A stretch of DNA of 64,000 nt from Loxodes magnus. Lineage: Eukaryota; Ciliophora; Karyorelictea; Loxodida; Loxodidae. Both the position numbers and the translations under genes were made by a program. The notes under the pieces are model-generated. The model was not told the origin of the DNA, made no database searches, and saw only the letters and a program-made list of their open reading frames with translations. The DNA is taken from NCBI GenBank assembly GCA_946699065.1, contig CAMPDV010001775.1, forward strand, positions 1 through 64,000, in the 5' to 3' direction. Below, in pieces: positions 21,431 to 33,072 of this stretch. Position 1 is the stretch's first letter; every line of letters begins with the position of its first letter.

Positions 21431-24390
21431 CTAATGGTTAAGAAAGTTATTTTGCAATAGTACTTCCTCCTTTACATATTCCCTGTATAGTAGACTTCAT
21501 AAACCAAGATAAAGAGTTACTTAGTAATTAGATACTAAAAGCAAATCCATTTTCTTATGGAGGATTGAAATCAAATATAAGTTTTACTTTATAAGCATTT
21601 ACAGAAAGATACTTTGAGATTGGAATAGCGCATCAAGCAAGTATTATTATAATAAGCTGATTACCAGCATATTATGTTCTTTAAGCAATGAATATAAAAA
21701 TCCCTTACACGATAGCAAGTAGAGAAGATTAATTATAAGAAGTTAGCCAATTTCCAAATGCTTTTGATAATTATATTTCTTGAAGATTATTTGCTGAGAT
21801 GTATATTGAATACGTAGAAAGAAATAAATGAGATAAATTTGGGTTGATTATTGAATAGCTCGAGCCAGGAAGTGAAAAAATTCATAATAAAGTAAAATCT
21901 TGAGCATAAGGAAGTAACAAAAAGATATTAAACACTAACGATACAACTTTCATACCAATTACTTTAAGATATAACTAAACATTTTATGACGAATTGGGTT
22001 TACAAATTTTGCTTAATGAAATTAAAATAATAGTTGCTTTTCCTGCCCTTAATTTAATAAAAAACATTGCTAATGTTCTTATAGAAAATAGTTGAAAACC
22101 AGGAGACACTTAATTTTTAGTCTTATATACTGCAAATGTTGTAGAAAATGCAGCTTAAGATTCTAGGTAATTAAGTAATATGAGAAAACTCTTGCATGGC
22201 TCTATAACTATTACGCCTGCTGAGTATGTAGGTGAACTGGGATAGTAAATGATTTAAATACAATATAAATGTGCTAATATCAGTCACTCTCCTTGCTATT
22301 ATATAGAATAGCCTCTGATCATTGCTAATGGTGCGCAAAGTTGTATTAATTAAGGCTAAGATTACACTAATCCTAGTATTCTATCATAAAACATGAGATC
22401 AGTTAAGTTTACAGGATGTAGTGGAAAAGTAAAATTTTAGCAAAATGTAAATTTTAGAGATAATCTTAACTATAACTTTATTAATAATGTTTATGATGAA
22501 AATTGGAAAATTCAATTAATTCCATTTCTTGAATACTGTCCTACCTGCGCTATTGTATGAAGTTTCCTTACTAAATATACATATTGAAACGATAACTCGA
22601 CAGAAACTCCATCAGATACTTACGAAATATTTAATTAAAATTGTGATTTTACAGAAAGATGAGTATCATATTTTGATAAAGGATATTAGTTAAACTTAAT
22701 AGTAATGTTAGCATTGTTAGCTTATACCTTTATAATTCTAATAATAGGATTTAAAATTTGAAATAAAAGAGAATATTAAAGATTGTAGCAAGATGTTTGG
22801 ATGTCTAATGGTGACCAATTCTTTATATTTACTCTTGGTATTTAGTTTTTTTAGTATTTATTGATGGGTCCTGGATTGTAACCATTATTTCCAAAAGAAG
22901 CAGATGTTGTAATTCAATCATTTACTTTGGATTTAATACATTTTTAGTTTCCTATTATTGTTAACTGAATAATTTACTTCACTTTTTTAGGTATTTCGAT
23001 TCTAACTTTAGTATTTATTTTCGCTTTTTTATTTAAGTTTGAAGTTATTTTCGAATAAAGATTTTTTATACTAAAAATTATAGGAAACCTATCATACAAT
23101 TTATCTTAATCCTTGATAGAAATTACCTTTCTTCCAATACTTTATATTTTAACGGAGCCTTTTTAATGCCTTTATGGACGAGACAATAATTTGGATTAAT
23201 CTTTAGACTGAAGCGAAAGTTTCCTAACTTTCGATTGCTCATAATAATGCTTTTAAAATTATCATATAATGTCGTTAGCATTTTCAAGTATCAGTTTAAT
23301 AATTTACCTACCCTTAGTAATGTTAATGTGGCCTCATTGATAAGATCTACATGAAAACCTGCATATTAAATAGAAGTCAAAGTTCATACTTATAAGAGTT
23401 TATTTCTAGATCTGTATAAGTGTTTTAAGCAGAACAACTAAATAAAAATATTAATACTTTTAAGGCTTTTTTTATGCTGCTGATACATTTTTGTTTGCTT
23501 GCCTAATTTTTAAAATGAAGCCTTATACATTTGATAGAATTAATGCTATATAAGTAATTTCTTTTTCACTAGTAAGTTATATTTCTTTGCTAGCTACAAT
23601 AGGATAAATTGTTAATGATAGAATACCTATTTTTATATCTTTTATTGGTGGAGTTTTAATTTATATTGCTACTTGGAGATTCCTTTAAAAAAGATTTCCT
23701 AATTACTTGAAGTAACTAAAGCCAGACTATGAGAGTCTTTTCAGATTTGCTTTCAGACCATGGGCGAAAGTATCAATTTTATCAAAGCATATAAAAATAT
23801 AAAAGTTAAGAATTAATATTAGCAGAAGTAGTTTATTAGAGAATATCAATACAATAGAAACCAATCAATAAATGAAATTCAAAGAACTTTTATTAGGCGC
23901 TAAATTTTAGTCTTTGATGAGCATTAAAAATATTCCAATTGTAATAGATGGGAATAAAATATCTTTTTAGTCATCTGATAATTAAAGCATAAACAACATT
24001 TAATCCAACTTTTAATCTTAAATTTTAGATCTAAAAGAAAAAGTAAAGCAAGGGAAAGAAGTAAAAAAAGTAAAAAAATTTATTCTTAAGCAAGAAGGGA
24101 ATTTAGAAGAGACTAAAGATGTAATAAAATCATCAGTTAACTAGAGCTTTAATTTTGATCAAATTTAATTTGAAAATTCAGAAGAAATTCAAAAAGAGTA
24201 GCAAGATGAATAAGAAGAATAAGAAGAAAATAATACTTAAAGTTTCGACCAGTAATAAAACAGCATTCTGTATTCTAAGGAATATCTTTGCGATGATTTC
24301 TAATCAAAATAAACTGAACAAAAAGCAAATTAAAGTTTTGAAGAAAATAAAGAAGATTTAAGAGAAAGCGAAAAAGAGAATGAAGAATGA
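20278..24390 (+). CDS. Large receptor-like membrane protein (copy A): periplasmic-binding-like extracellular domains plus about 8 membrane helices
   Basis: A single exon of 1370 codons ends at UGA 24388-24390, with many internal UGA as Trp. A signal peptide (MILLLALFCVLIKASS) is followed by about 780 extracellular residues. These include a first ligand-binding-like lobe ending in IIWPGPSQNPPTG (about residue 357), which resembles the WPGG..PP link that follows BMP/ANF-type binding domains in eukaryotic receptors. A second binding-like region follows (about 370-690), then a Cys-containing linker with CPTC (about 750-800). About eight hydrophobic segments fall between residues 804 and 1137, followed by a charged Q/E/K-rich cytosolic tail of about 230 residues. 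The plan resembles family C GPCRs (Venus-flytrap plus 7TM), but the helix count and fold need testing. The last Trp-UGA lies about 350 codons before the stop. Two paralogues lie at 37154 (B) and 46917-51044 (C). Confidence 0.75.
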
Positions 24391-25729
24391 AAAATAAAAT
24401 ATTAATTGATTAAAGATTTTATTTAATTTTTTCTTTCTTTAATTTAAATTAGTTATTTATATATCAGTTCTTTTTTATTTTTTAAAGGTAATAATAATAA
24501 ATAAAATTAATAAGATGCTTAATAATTTAATAAAATGTGTTTAGAATCAAATCTGAAAGAAAGTGCAACAATTATATTTTATATATCTAAAAGAAAAAAA
24601 TTATTTCTAGGGTAGAAATTTTCTAGAAGTTCAGCAGATTTAAACATTTATATAGATTACTAATAAAAATCTAAACAACAAATCTTTAATACGTATAAAA
24701 GGAATTTTAAATTTTATTTATTTAATAATAATTATATCTTAATCATCTTAGTTTATTAATATCTTTTTATTATGAAGACTGAAGCATTTTATTCAAGATT
24801 TAAGAATAATTTTTAATAAGAAGATTCCCCATTTGGAGAAGATGAAGTGACTCTTTGGACGAATAGAATGAAATCAACCTTTGAGAACATTTTTTTAATA
24901 TTAAATATTAATAGTGAAAGAGCTGAGCACAAACGAGGTGCTACGCGCTCTGTATTCATATTTATTTATCTGTTTAAAATTAAATTTTGCTTTATGAAGA
25001 TAATATTTTCAAATATTTTTAATTTATCGATAAAAAAATAATAAAAAAGTATGCTTTTGAAAAAAATTAATTAATATAAACCAAAATTAATTAATTTAGA
25101 TGTAGTATAAGTAGATTAAATTTAGTTAATATTAAAGATAAGTATTATTTTTAAGTTTTTTAATTTTCAGCATGCTTTTGAAATTATCTAATTGATAAAA
25201 AATAATTAAATAAAATACTAAAAGCTAATTAAAAATATGCTTATCTTATGAAATGAATATTTTGATTATATTTACTAGAAATGTATGAATAATTTATATT
25301 AAGACTATATAAAAGTATTATTTGATTTTTTATATTTTAATACATTTTCTGTAAAAAATGTTTCAGTTAATTTTTCATATTATTAAATCAAGAAAAATAC
25401 TATTTAAAATTTTGATTAAACTAAGCTTAGAAAATCTATTTAATTTAATCTATCGAATTAAAAATTAATAGTTTAAAAATATAAATAATACTAATAATAA
25501 AATATTAAATATTTTAACAGTCATTTAATATTTATTATTTTACAGATAGAATTGTTATTACTTTTTTAATATTTTTAATTATTTTAATTTATTAGTTGAT
25601 TATTTAATTAATACTATAATAGAAGAAAATATTATTTATATATTGATTAATAATAATGAAATTAACATGTTCAACAGTGCTAATCTGGACATCGTTTAAA
25701 ATAAGTTGTTTTATCAGCAATATTTCTCA
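24391..25729. other. Intergenic region with a possible retroelement remnant
   Basis: AT-rich except for about 24770-24955. There an ATG (24772) starts a frame reading MKTEAFYSRF and SPFGEDEVTLWTNRM, and it runs into the hairpin at 24919-24951 that is also found at the end of the Gag-containing element at 34303-34336. It may be a small or internally deleted copy of that element. The rest holds nothing recognisable. Confidence 0.4.
24919..24951 (+). repeat. Conserved hairpin module, copy 1
   Basis: AGAGC-TG-AGCAC-AAACGAG-GTGCT-ACGC-GCTCT. There are two nested perfect stems (AGAGC/GCTCT and AGCAC/GTGCT) around the loop AAACGAG. A second copy at 34303-34336 keeps the pairing and the loop core (AACGAG). 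Nothing else in the AT-rich surroundings looks like it. It is probably the end of a mobile element or a structured RNA signal. Confidence 0.6.
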
Positions 25730-26526
25730 TCATTCTTGACTTTCTAATGAAATTATCTTCATTAAGGTCTTCTCAGTTTCTTTGATTTCTTGTTCTTTTT
25801 ATTTCAAAAGGTACTTCACATCATTTTCTTCTGTAAATATCTCCATGCTAGTTGCAATAGAGCCTCTAGTATTTTTCTTATTCTTTACGCCAACATTTTT
25901 TTTTGAAATTCTAAAATTTTTAGCAATTCTTTTTTAATATCACTTACTCTTACAGTAGTAGCATTTCTTCCTTACTTACCTGATTGGTTTTCGATTTATA
26001 ACCTCTTTTTATTCTAATTCCATCTAATTTGTCTAATTAGTTATGTTTGTGCTAATATTTTTTGCTTAATAAACTCCAACTCTTGTTTTTATACGATATT
26101 TCCAAGCCTTGCTGTTTCTTATCTATGTTCAGTTTAAATGTTCCAATATGCTTGGAGTTCCCTTTCTTAATTAATAATTCTAATCTCTAAGTTATCTTAT
26201 CCAAGCGATAATAATTTTCTTAGTACTTAACTTTCCTGCTTAAGCACTTTAATCTCTTCCTAGAGATTGGATTTTTAAATACTAACTGTTAAATATTGAT
26301 TTCCTTTTTAATTATCTTTGATGGAAGTTTTTTTCCTGTTATTATATTAGTTTCCTTTCTTTTTATTACTTTAGGAGGTGTTTATTATAGTTATTAGGTT
26401 CTTTATTAGTTTTGTAAGTGAGGAGAAGAAGACTCTCGACACTTTTTTTATGCCTGTTTTTTCTCTAGAACTTTTTTCTCTTCTTTGCTCAAGAAAAAGC
26501 CAAGGAACAAGATTTTAAGACTCCAT
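25730..26526 (-). pseudogene. Degraded Gag/ORF1-like copy with ruined zinc knuckle
   Basis: ATG at 26526 on the minus strand. The coiled coil reads NLQEEIKVLKQESQVLRKLL and then NQERELQAYWN, clearly homologous to NQERELTALWN at 397-1213 and SQEREPNAFWN at 27429. A frameshift lies near 26030-26080. In the other frame KPIRQVRKKCYYC matches KPIKIVKRCYYC, but the knuckle has lost its His and last Cys (CYYCKSKWYQKRIA, 25963-25921). The frame then continues with NVGVKNKKNTRGSIATSMEI to two UGA codons at 25732-25727. The Trp of YWN is UGG here (26145-26143) where the copy at 397 has UGA. It is a dead retroelement copy. Confidence 0.7.
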
Positions 26527-27428
26527 TTTACTTAGTTAAATTTTTTTATATATTGATTAATTATTTTTATTTTATAGATAATTTTAATTAATAAAGTTAT
26601 ATAGTAAATCATGATATATTATTTATTTATAAATTAATTATATATGTACTGAAAGGAAAGGCTATAAGTTATCAATAATCATTAATTTAGAAATATATTT
26701 AACTATTTTTGTTATTTAATTAATTTAATTTAATAAAATAGAGCAATAGATTATTTCTATGATTTCACTCCCTTTCTGAAATTCTTTAGCTCCAATTTTG
26801 TTTAATATGTTTTTTGATTATTTTAATTAATTTTAGCATTCCATATTTATATTTAAATTTAATATTAGTTAGCTTATATTATTAAGTTAAAACATAATGT
26901 AAATTGCTTATTAATATGAAAAGTTGCATAAATGTATGTTACTTACGTTATCATTTACAATTATATTTTAGAAGAAAGGACCAAGAATCAAAAATTCTAG
27001 ATATAAAGCATTTTAAGCTTAAAAGAATTGTTTTAAAAAAGTGAAATAATAATTAATGTTATTTATCTTTTTAAATAACTTATTTAACTTTAGTAATTAA
27101 TTTTTCAATTTTTAAAGATATTAATTTAATTTTTAAATATATTTTAATAAATAGTTAAAATTGTGAAGGGCAATTAAAACCTAAGTATTTAAATTTTTTA
27201 TTTGGGTTTAATATTTATCATTAGTCTTTGAAAAATATTAGTTTATTACTAGAAATAAAAAATAATTATTTTATAATTCTATAATATCTTTGGAGGAACG
27301 TTATATAAGCAAGAGAATAAAATAAAATGTTTGGTTTAATTATTATTAATTTAATAATAAAATAAGAATAAAATAACTTGTTTTTATATATTTAATTAAA
27401 TTTCTTAAAAATAATTTATAGAAATAAA
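26527..27428. other. AT-rich intergenic region
   Basis: Lies between two divergent Gag-like copies. Nothing supportable is seen. Confidence 0.6.
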
Positions 27429-28345
27429 ATGGTGGAAGGTTTCAAATCAGGCTTCTATACCACCTCTTCCTAACCCAAAAAGGAAGGGAGGAAGCAAAAA
27501 GCCAAGACTTAATAATCTTCTCTATCTTAATCCTAATCTATATTGAACTAACAACCTGGAATTTAACAAGAAGAGCGGAAGCAAGCATTGAAGACAGCCC
27601 ATATAGATACTCCAATCTCAGATGAGAAACCGAGAAAGCAGATGAAATCTGCTCTCCACCAGGAGGTGACGGAATTCAATCCTTCTGGCCAGATGAGCAT
27701 GGAATAGCTCATCAGAGTAGAGCTAAACCTCCAGGAAGAGGTTAAGAAACTCAAGAAAGACAATGACAAATTAATGGAAAAGCTTGACCTAGCTGAAGGA
27801 ATAGAGTCAAGACTTATGTCTTAAGAACGAGAACCGAATGCTTTCTGGAACATATCGTAGGATTAAACTAGCTAATCCCAGAATTAGCATTAAAAACAGA
27901 CTGAATTTGACAACAGAGTTGAGAGACTAGAAGAGAAACTAGATGAGCAGAAAGGCGACCCAATGCTGATTGAAGAAATTGACAAGAACTTGAAGAAGAC
28001 CAAACCAATCAAGATTGTAAAAAGATGCTATTATTGCATCTCAGAGCAACACTTGCGAAGAAAATGCAAGGAATTCCTGAGTTTCAAGAACCAATACTGG
28101 GAAAAATAGAGAAAGCAATAAGTACAGAAAAGAAAGGCTAGACAATTGCAGCAGAGGAGAATAAAAAAAAGACTATGAATGACGGAAATTGGAACCATTT
28201 ACAAGAAGAAATTTTCGCGGAACGCAAGATGGAAATAGCCATAAAAAGATCAAGTGCATGTGAGAGGAGAAACTTTTAAACTTTTTGATCTAATCCCGGA
28301 GCAATCCGGTGATTGGCGGCAAGAGGTGAAATTCCTCAAAGATCG
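27429..28345 (+). CDS. Gag/ORF1-like retroelement protein, CCHC zinc knuckle, longest intact copy
   Basis: An uninterrupted frame of about 305 codons starts at ATG 27429. The N-terminus is basic and Q-rich (QPKKEGRKQKAKTQQ), followed by a conserved region (HQEVTEFNPSGQMSMEQL) and a coiled coil (LNLQEEVKKLKKDNDKL, NRVERLEEKLDEQK). A perfect CX2CX4HX4C knuckle follows at 28026-28067, then a basic tail and a C-terminal KLFDLIPEQSGDWRQEV. The whole block is much richer in GC than its flanks, as expected of a recent insertion. UGA at 28176-28178 is at the same place as a UGA in the 397 copy, and similarity continues after it (G.I[FY]K), so it is read through as Trp. No UGA ends the frame; GC falls at about 28345. 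No reverse transcriptase follows, so the element is partial or ORF2 lies elsewhere (see 43020-45050). Confidence 0.75.
28026..28067 (+). other. CCHC zinc knuckle
   Basis: CYYCISEQHLRRKC, with perfect CX2CX4HX4C spacing, within the Gag-like frame 27429-28345. Confidence 0.85.
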
Positions 28346-29047
28346 CCTAACTTAATATTAATCTATAATCTATAAAAATAATTTATTTCTTATAAATCAT
28401 TTTTAATTATTTTGTGAATTCAAAATTAAAATTTTTTTTAAATATTTCTTGATAAATCTTCACTATCTAAAATTTAACAATTTTAATAAATCTTATCTGC
28501 TTTGCATTTAATCTTTTATAAAATTATTATATATTATAGCAAAATTATAAAGTTAAGATACTACTAATTTCATTAAAATAAAATTTATCAAAATATAAGA
28601 ATCTTAATGAAGCCTTTTCTAATTAGTAACCAATTAAAAATTTGTAATTATTTTTCATTTTTTAAAGTTTTTTCTTTAATCGCTTTTTACATTTTAAAAT
28701 TTGATATTTAAGAATTAATTTATAACTAGAAATTCTCAATTAATGAAAGCATTTTTTTCATTTTATTCTTATTTCTTATATTTTTTATATTTTTCAGTAC
28801 AATATTCTTAAAAAGGGAAGATAAATCAAAAATATTAATAATAAGCTTCAATAATGGAATTAATTATAATAATTTTTTTATTTAGAAGAAATAATAAAGA
28901 TGAAAATATATCTTTTTAATCTATTACTAGTATATAAATTTTATTATTTTAATTTGCTTTTTATATTTATGTGATATTTAAAATGCTGTTACTTAAATAA
29001 CTAAATCTAATAATTCTTTTAAAAATTATTATTCTTTATTAATCAAA
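28346..29047. other. AT-rich intergenic region
   Basis: No gene seen. Homology of block B to block A begins abruptly at its right edge (about 29045). Confidence 0.6.
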
Positions 29048-29947
29048 TAGTTTCTAATCAAAAATTCCTAAACAATTTAAAGAATTGTGCAATTTCTACA
29101 ATGCGAAATATAATAAAGAAAAACTCACCGATATTTAAGAAGAAAGCGTTGATACTTAAAAATCCAAGTTAAAAAAAATTAAACTTCAATAATAGGAAAA
29201 AAAGACAAAAATTAATAACTTGAATAAATTTAAAAATAAGCTTCATTAAGAAAACTAAATAGAAAAAGAAAAAATCTTACAATCTTAAAACACCTATTCT
29301 CCATAAAAACACTCAAAGATTCATTAATGGCGATTCAACTAGAATAATTTTAACCTTTAGCAGTTCAGAATGACCAGCAGTTACTTTTATGATTCAGCAA
29401 ATAATCCTTATATTTAAGAAGCTGAAAGTTAGAATTTAGAAGAGAATTAAGACTTCTAAACTTAAAAAGGTAATTCTAAATTAATCTTTAAATAATAATC
29501 TAATTTTGGAATTGAAGATTAATAACTTCTCTAATAAATTCAAGAAGAGCAAGTTAACTAATAATGTAAGATGTTTCAGTAAAAAGAAGACTGAAAATAA
29601 AACCAAAAAATATTAGTCAAATGGTTGAGAATTCTTTCCAATCAGACATTTTAAAATCTAATTTACGGAGAAAAAGTAAATTTTTAGGATTTAATTGGTA
29701 AAGAAAGCAAAAGTGGCAGTAATGCTAAATCAGAAAAGTTTTCTCTTCAGTTGGAATATTTTAATTAAATATTTTAATAATGAATATCAAATCTGAAGAA
29801 TAACCTACATTAATTACCAGTTTCTTTGCACAATTGACTAGCCAAAAGTTTTATAAACATAAAGGACAGCAAAGATTTTTAAAATTTAACTTAGTATGAG
29901 AAAATTAGGATCTAAAACTTCAATAACAGCTCTAATACTGAAAGAAG

Positions 29948-29964
29948 GTAAATTTTTAAATTAG
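29948..29964 (+). other. 17-nt intron (truncated copy)
   Basis: Same sequence as 15294-15310, at the equivalent position. Confidence 0.7.
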
Positions 29965-30211
29965 ACTTTAGTCAATAATGTTGATTATTTTCTTTATTTT
30001 TACTAAAACATTTATTGCCAAGTTTTGCGCTAATTCTCAAAAGTGTAAAATTGAATTAACAACAGAAGCAAATGTGGATAACTTACTAATTTTCGGTAGT
30101 ATAATTTAGATCTAAATTATCTTTCTCTTTTTAACAACAGGAAGAGATTAAAATGAATTTTAGTTGATAAGAAACGACATTAAAAAACGAAATTATTTGA
30201 AAGAATATAGT

Positions 30212-30231
30212 GTAAGCTAATTCATTTATAG
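30212..30231 (+). other. 20-nt intron (truncated copy)
   Basis: Same sequence as 15558-15577, at the equivalent position. Confidence 0.7.
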
Positions 30232-30900
30232 AGAAATTATGATGGTATTTCACACCAGCTTGTTACAGGTGCTCAAATGTTGAGATTTATTGAAAATGAG
30301 AATTTTCTTCTAGAGATATAGCAAAAAATAAGTGAATTCGGCGCTGAAATTTATAATACTTTGGTAAAAGTATCCGGAGAATGACTGCGAATATTTTAAT
30401 ATATTTCAGGTTTTACTAAATCTATTTATAATTCCTAGGCTTCTTAATTTTAGTTAAAGTAGTAAAGTTTTAAGCTGAAATTTCTAGTTTATTATTTTAA
30501 TTAAAAGCTATGTACAAAAATTTCTTATTAATTAGTTAAGAAATTAGTATTAATATTTATAAAATGAAGAGTATTTTTATAATTTTTATTAGATTAGAAT
30601 AAATAAATTTTTGCAGAAATTGGATATTTATTTATGGAAAATAACAATCCTAAAAGACATAAAGAATATCCTTAGCATAAATGATAACAATAAAATGTTC
30701 TAAAGTATTATTGAGTATATTATATAATTTTATCGATTTAAATAGCTTATAAGTTTAGATTATTCTTTTATTTCAACACTAATTTTTTTTCTTGTAAAAT
30801 ATTTCAGGTTGATTAAATTATTTAAAATATAAAATATTCCTATTATAATTTAGATTCCTTTGAAAAATAAAGAAAAATTAATGTTTTAGTTGTTAATAGC

Positions 30901-30917
30901 TTAATTTTATATTTATT
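30901..30917 (+). repeat. Target-site duplication, left
   Basis: TTAATTTTATATTTATT, repeated exactly at 31226-31242 on the other side of the GC-rich insertion; the block A spacer has only one related site. Confidence 0.7.
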
Positions 30918-31225
30918 ATAATTAAAAAGATGGTGAGAGCTGAGATTGACCTTCTGAATCATACTTTCTGGTTTTATGACTAGGAACAAGTTCCTTTCCT
31001 GTCGCTGAGAAAGTCCCTAGTCAAAGTCAACCTTTGCAAGGGAACGCCTTCCTTTTGATTATCCACTCCTGGTAGGGGCTTGAAGCCTGGCTGCCCATAG
31101 CAATGGAGCTCCCTGGCAGCTGCTTTTCGAAAGCAACAGGATATCCCCGTTATCCCATGAAGGGAGTGTTGGGGTTGTTAAACTACAAGAAGTTGCAGTC
31201 CAAAACTCTTTAAGTTTAAAATTAA
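30918..31225 (-). mobile_element. GC-rich SINE-like insertion, 308 bp
   Basis: This is a sharply bounded GC-rich, highly structured segment in AT-rich DNA. It is absent from the homologous site in block A (about 16440-16490) and flanked by an exact 17-bp duplication. Read on the minus strand it has an A-box-like TGGGATAACGGGG (31157-31145), a B-box-like GGCTTCAAGCC (31087-31077) and a TTTTT run (30930-30926) near the 3' end, the layout of a Pol III SINE. Visible hairpins are TGCTTT-TCG-AAAGCA, GGATA..TATCC, GGCT-TGA-AGCC and GACTAGG..CCTAGTC. No protein frame is suggested. The source RNA is not recognised. The flanking duplication and the empty site are seen directly; the Pol III reading is inference. 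Confidence 0.75.
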
Positions 31226-31242
31226 TTAATTTTATATTTATT
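31226..31242 (+). repeat. Target-site duplication, right
   Basis: Exact second copy of the 17-bp sequence at 30901-30917. Confidence 0.7.
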
Positions 31243-33072
31243 TTCCCTTTTAAAGGAGATCTATTAGTTCTTATAATTTATATGGGCTAGTTGCTTTTAT
31301 TTATATATATCTTTCTTTATAAAAAGACATTCAATATATTTTAGGCTGAAAAATAGACAAATTTAGATAAAGAGGAAATTAATTTTAAATTTTGACAATT
31401 ATTTGGTTCAAACATATTTAATTGGAATAAATAATTAAAAAATAGTTTTAAAAGGTTCTAAGATCTAACTTAAACGTAATGTATTTAAATTATTACTAAA
31501 TCTCTACTAAACTTTAATCTTAAGTTTTATCTTTTAATTATTTTTTAGGATTAAATTATAAAGTTTGGAATATCATCTTTACTTATATTTGTTTTTTAAT
31601 ATATTATTTGAATGATAATAAAGTTTATATTTATTTCTGGTAAAAACCCTTAAATAAAGTGAAAAGAAGGAATAAATTATTTCTAAATATGCTTTTAAAT
31701 ATTTTTAATAGCTAAGTAGTTATTTTTCTTAATTATATCAATTTTGATAGAAAAATTTATGAAGAAAGAAATATTTAAATAGAATCAAATTGAAAGAAAG
31801 TTGAGTTATTCTTTTATAAGGCTTAAAGATAAAATTTATTTCTAAGTTAATTTTTTTAAAATGTTAACTGAATATTGAAGGACTTTTCTCGGAAATGTAA
31901 ATAGATTGGACTGAAAGTTTCTCTTCAAATATTAATAGAAATTTAAACTTGAAGCTAAAAAAGTTATTTATAAGTAAAATTGTTTGATCTTAGATTTAGA
32001 TGTTTAATTAATTATTTCAAGTAACTTTAATTTTTTTAAAGATTAAGAAAAAAAATTTAAAATAGAAGGAATATAAAAATCTGGTAATTCTTATTATACT
32101 ATTAATTTTTATGCTATAAAAAAAGCCAGATTTGATAGATTTGCTAAAAATAAAGGTAATTATTTCTTTTTAGTTTTACAATTTCCATCTTAATTTTAAG
32201 AGAATTAATTTGAGATGAAAATAATAAAGTAAAGCACTAAATACTAAATAGATATAATGTCTCCCTTTCTAACTTAATAAATAGTTCGTTAAATTTTTTA
32301 TAGATGTAAGAATATCAATTTAAATTCTACTTATATAGATTTATAGTTTGATTTAGAATGTTTAATTAAGATTTTATTTGTTTAAAATTTTAAAACTCAT
32401 AAAAAGACAATAAAAGTTTTCATTTTTTATATATTTAATAAAATTCTTTGAAATAATATTTTTAATATAATTTTTGAATTTTGATTAAGTTATTTTTAAA
32501 ATGTAATTATACTTAAAATTAATTATTATTAAAAATAACTCATAAATTTTTTATAAACACTAATCTATAAGGGCTCATCAAAAATTTTATTTTTACTAAA
32601 AAATTTCAAGCTAATTTTCCATATTTTAAATAAATAAAAGTAACTACTTAAAATTAAATATAGATAGTTAATATATTTCAATAAAATATAAAAATTAATA
32701 TTTTTATTAATTTAAATGAATAAGGTTATAAATATTTTAAAATTTATATAAATTATTTATTAATTAATAAATAATTTTAATCAAAATATAATTAAAATAA
32801 TATAATTTCTAATCAATTATAGAACAGAGAGTTATCCTACTATTTAATATAAAATATAAATATTTTAGCTAATTATTTACTTATTTTTATTAATATATTT
32901 ATATTTTTTTAATTAAGTTAATGCTTTTGTTTTATTTTAATAATAAATAACTTTGCAAATATTTTATTATTATTATATAATAAATAAATTGGCTTCTAAG
33001 AAATAACAGAACTTTGAACAAAATATTTAAACAGGAAAATTCTCTAAAAAATTAAAAAACGAAATAATTACA

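Larger units (their letters stand above)
29048..30384 (+). pseudogene. 5'-truncated copy of paralogue 2 (C-terminal domain only)
   Basis: Nearly identical to 14392-15730 but without the first about 535 codons and without an ATG in the conserved frame at its edge. It begins inside the codons for NSFQSKIPKQFKELCNFYNA. It keeps the full conserved C-terminal domain, both short introns and the UGA stop at 30382-30384. Differences from the parent are few and mostly single bases, so it is young or has been homogenised by conversion. It marks the left edge of duplication block B. It could be a dead fragment or, if transcribed from a new start, a short domain-only protein. Confidence 0.75.

Noticed and set aside
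24919..24951. Hairpin as a hammerhead or other self-cleaving ribozyme
   Set aside because: The required core sequences (CUGAUGA and GAAA for hammerhead) are not present.
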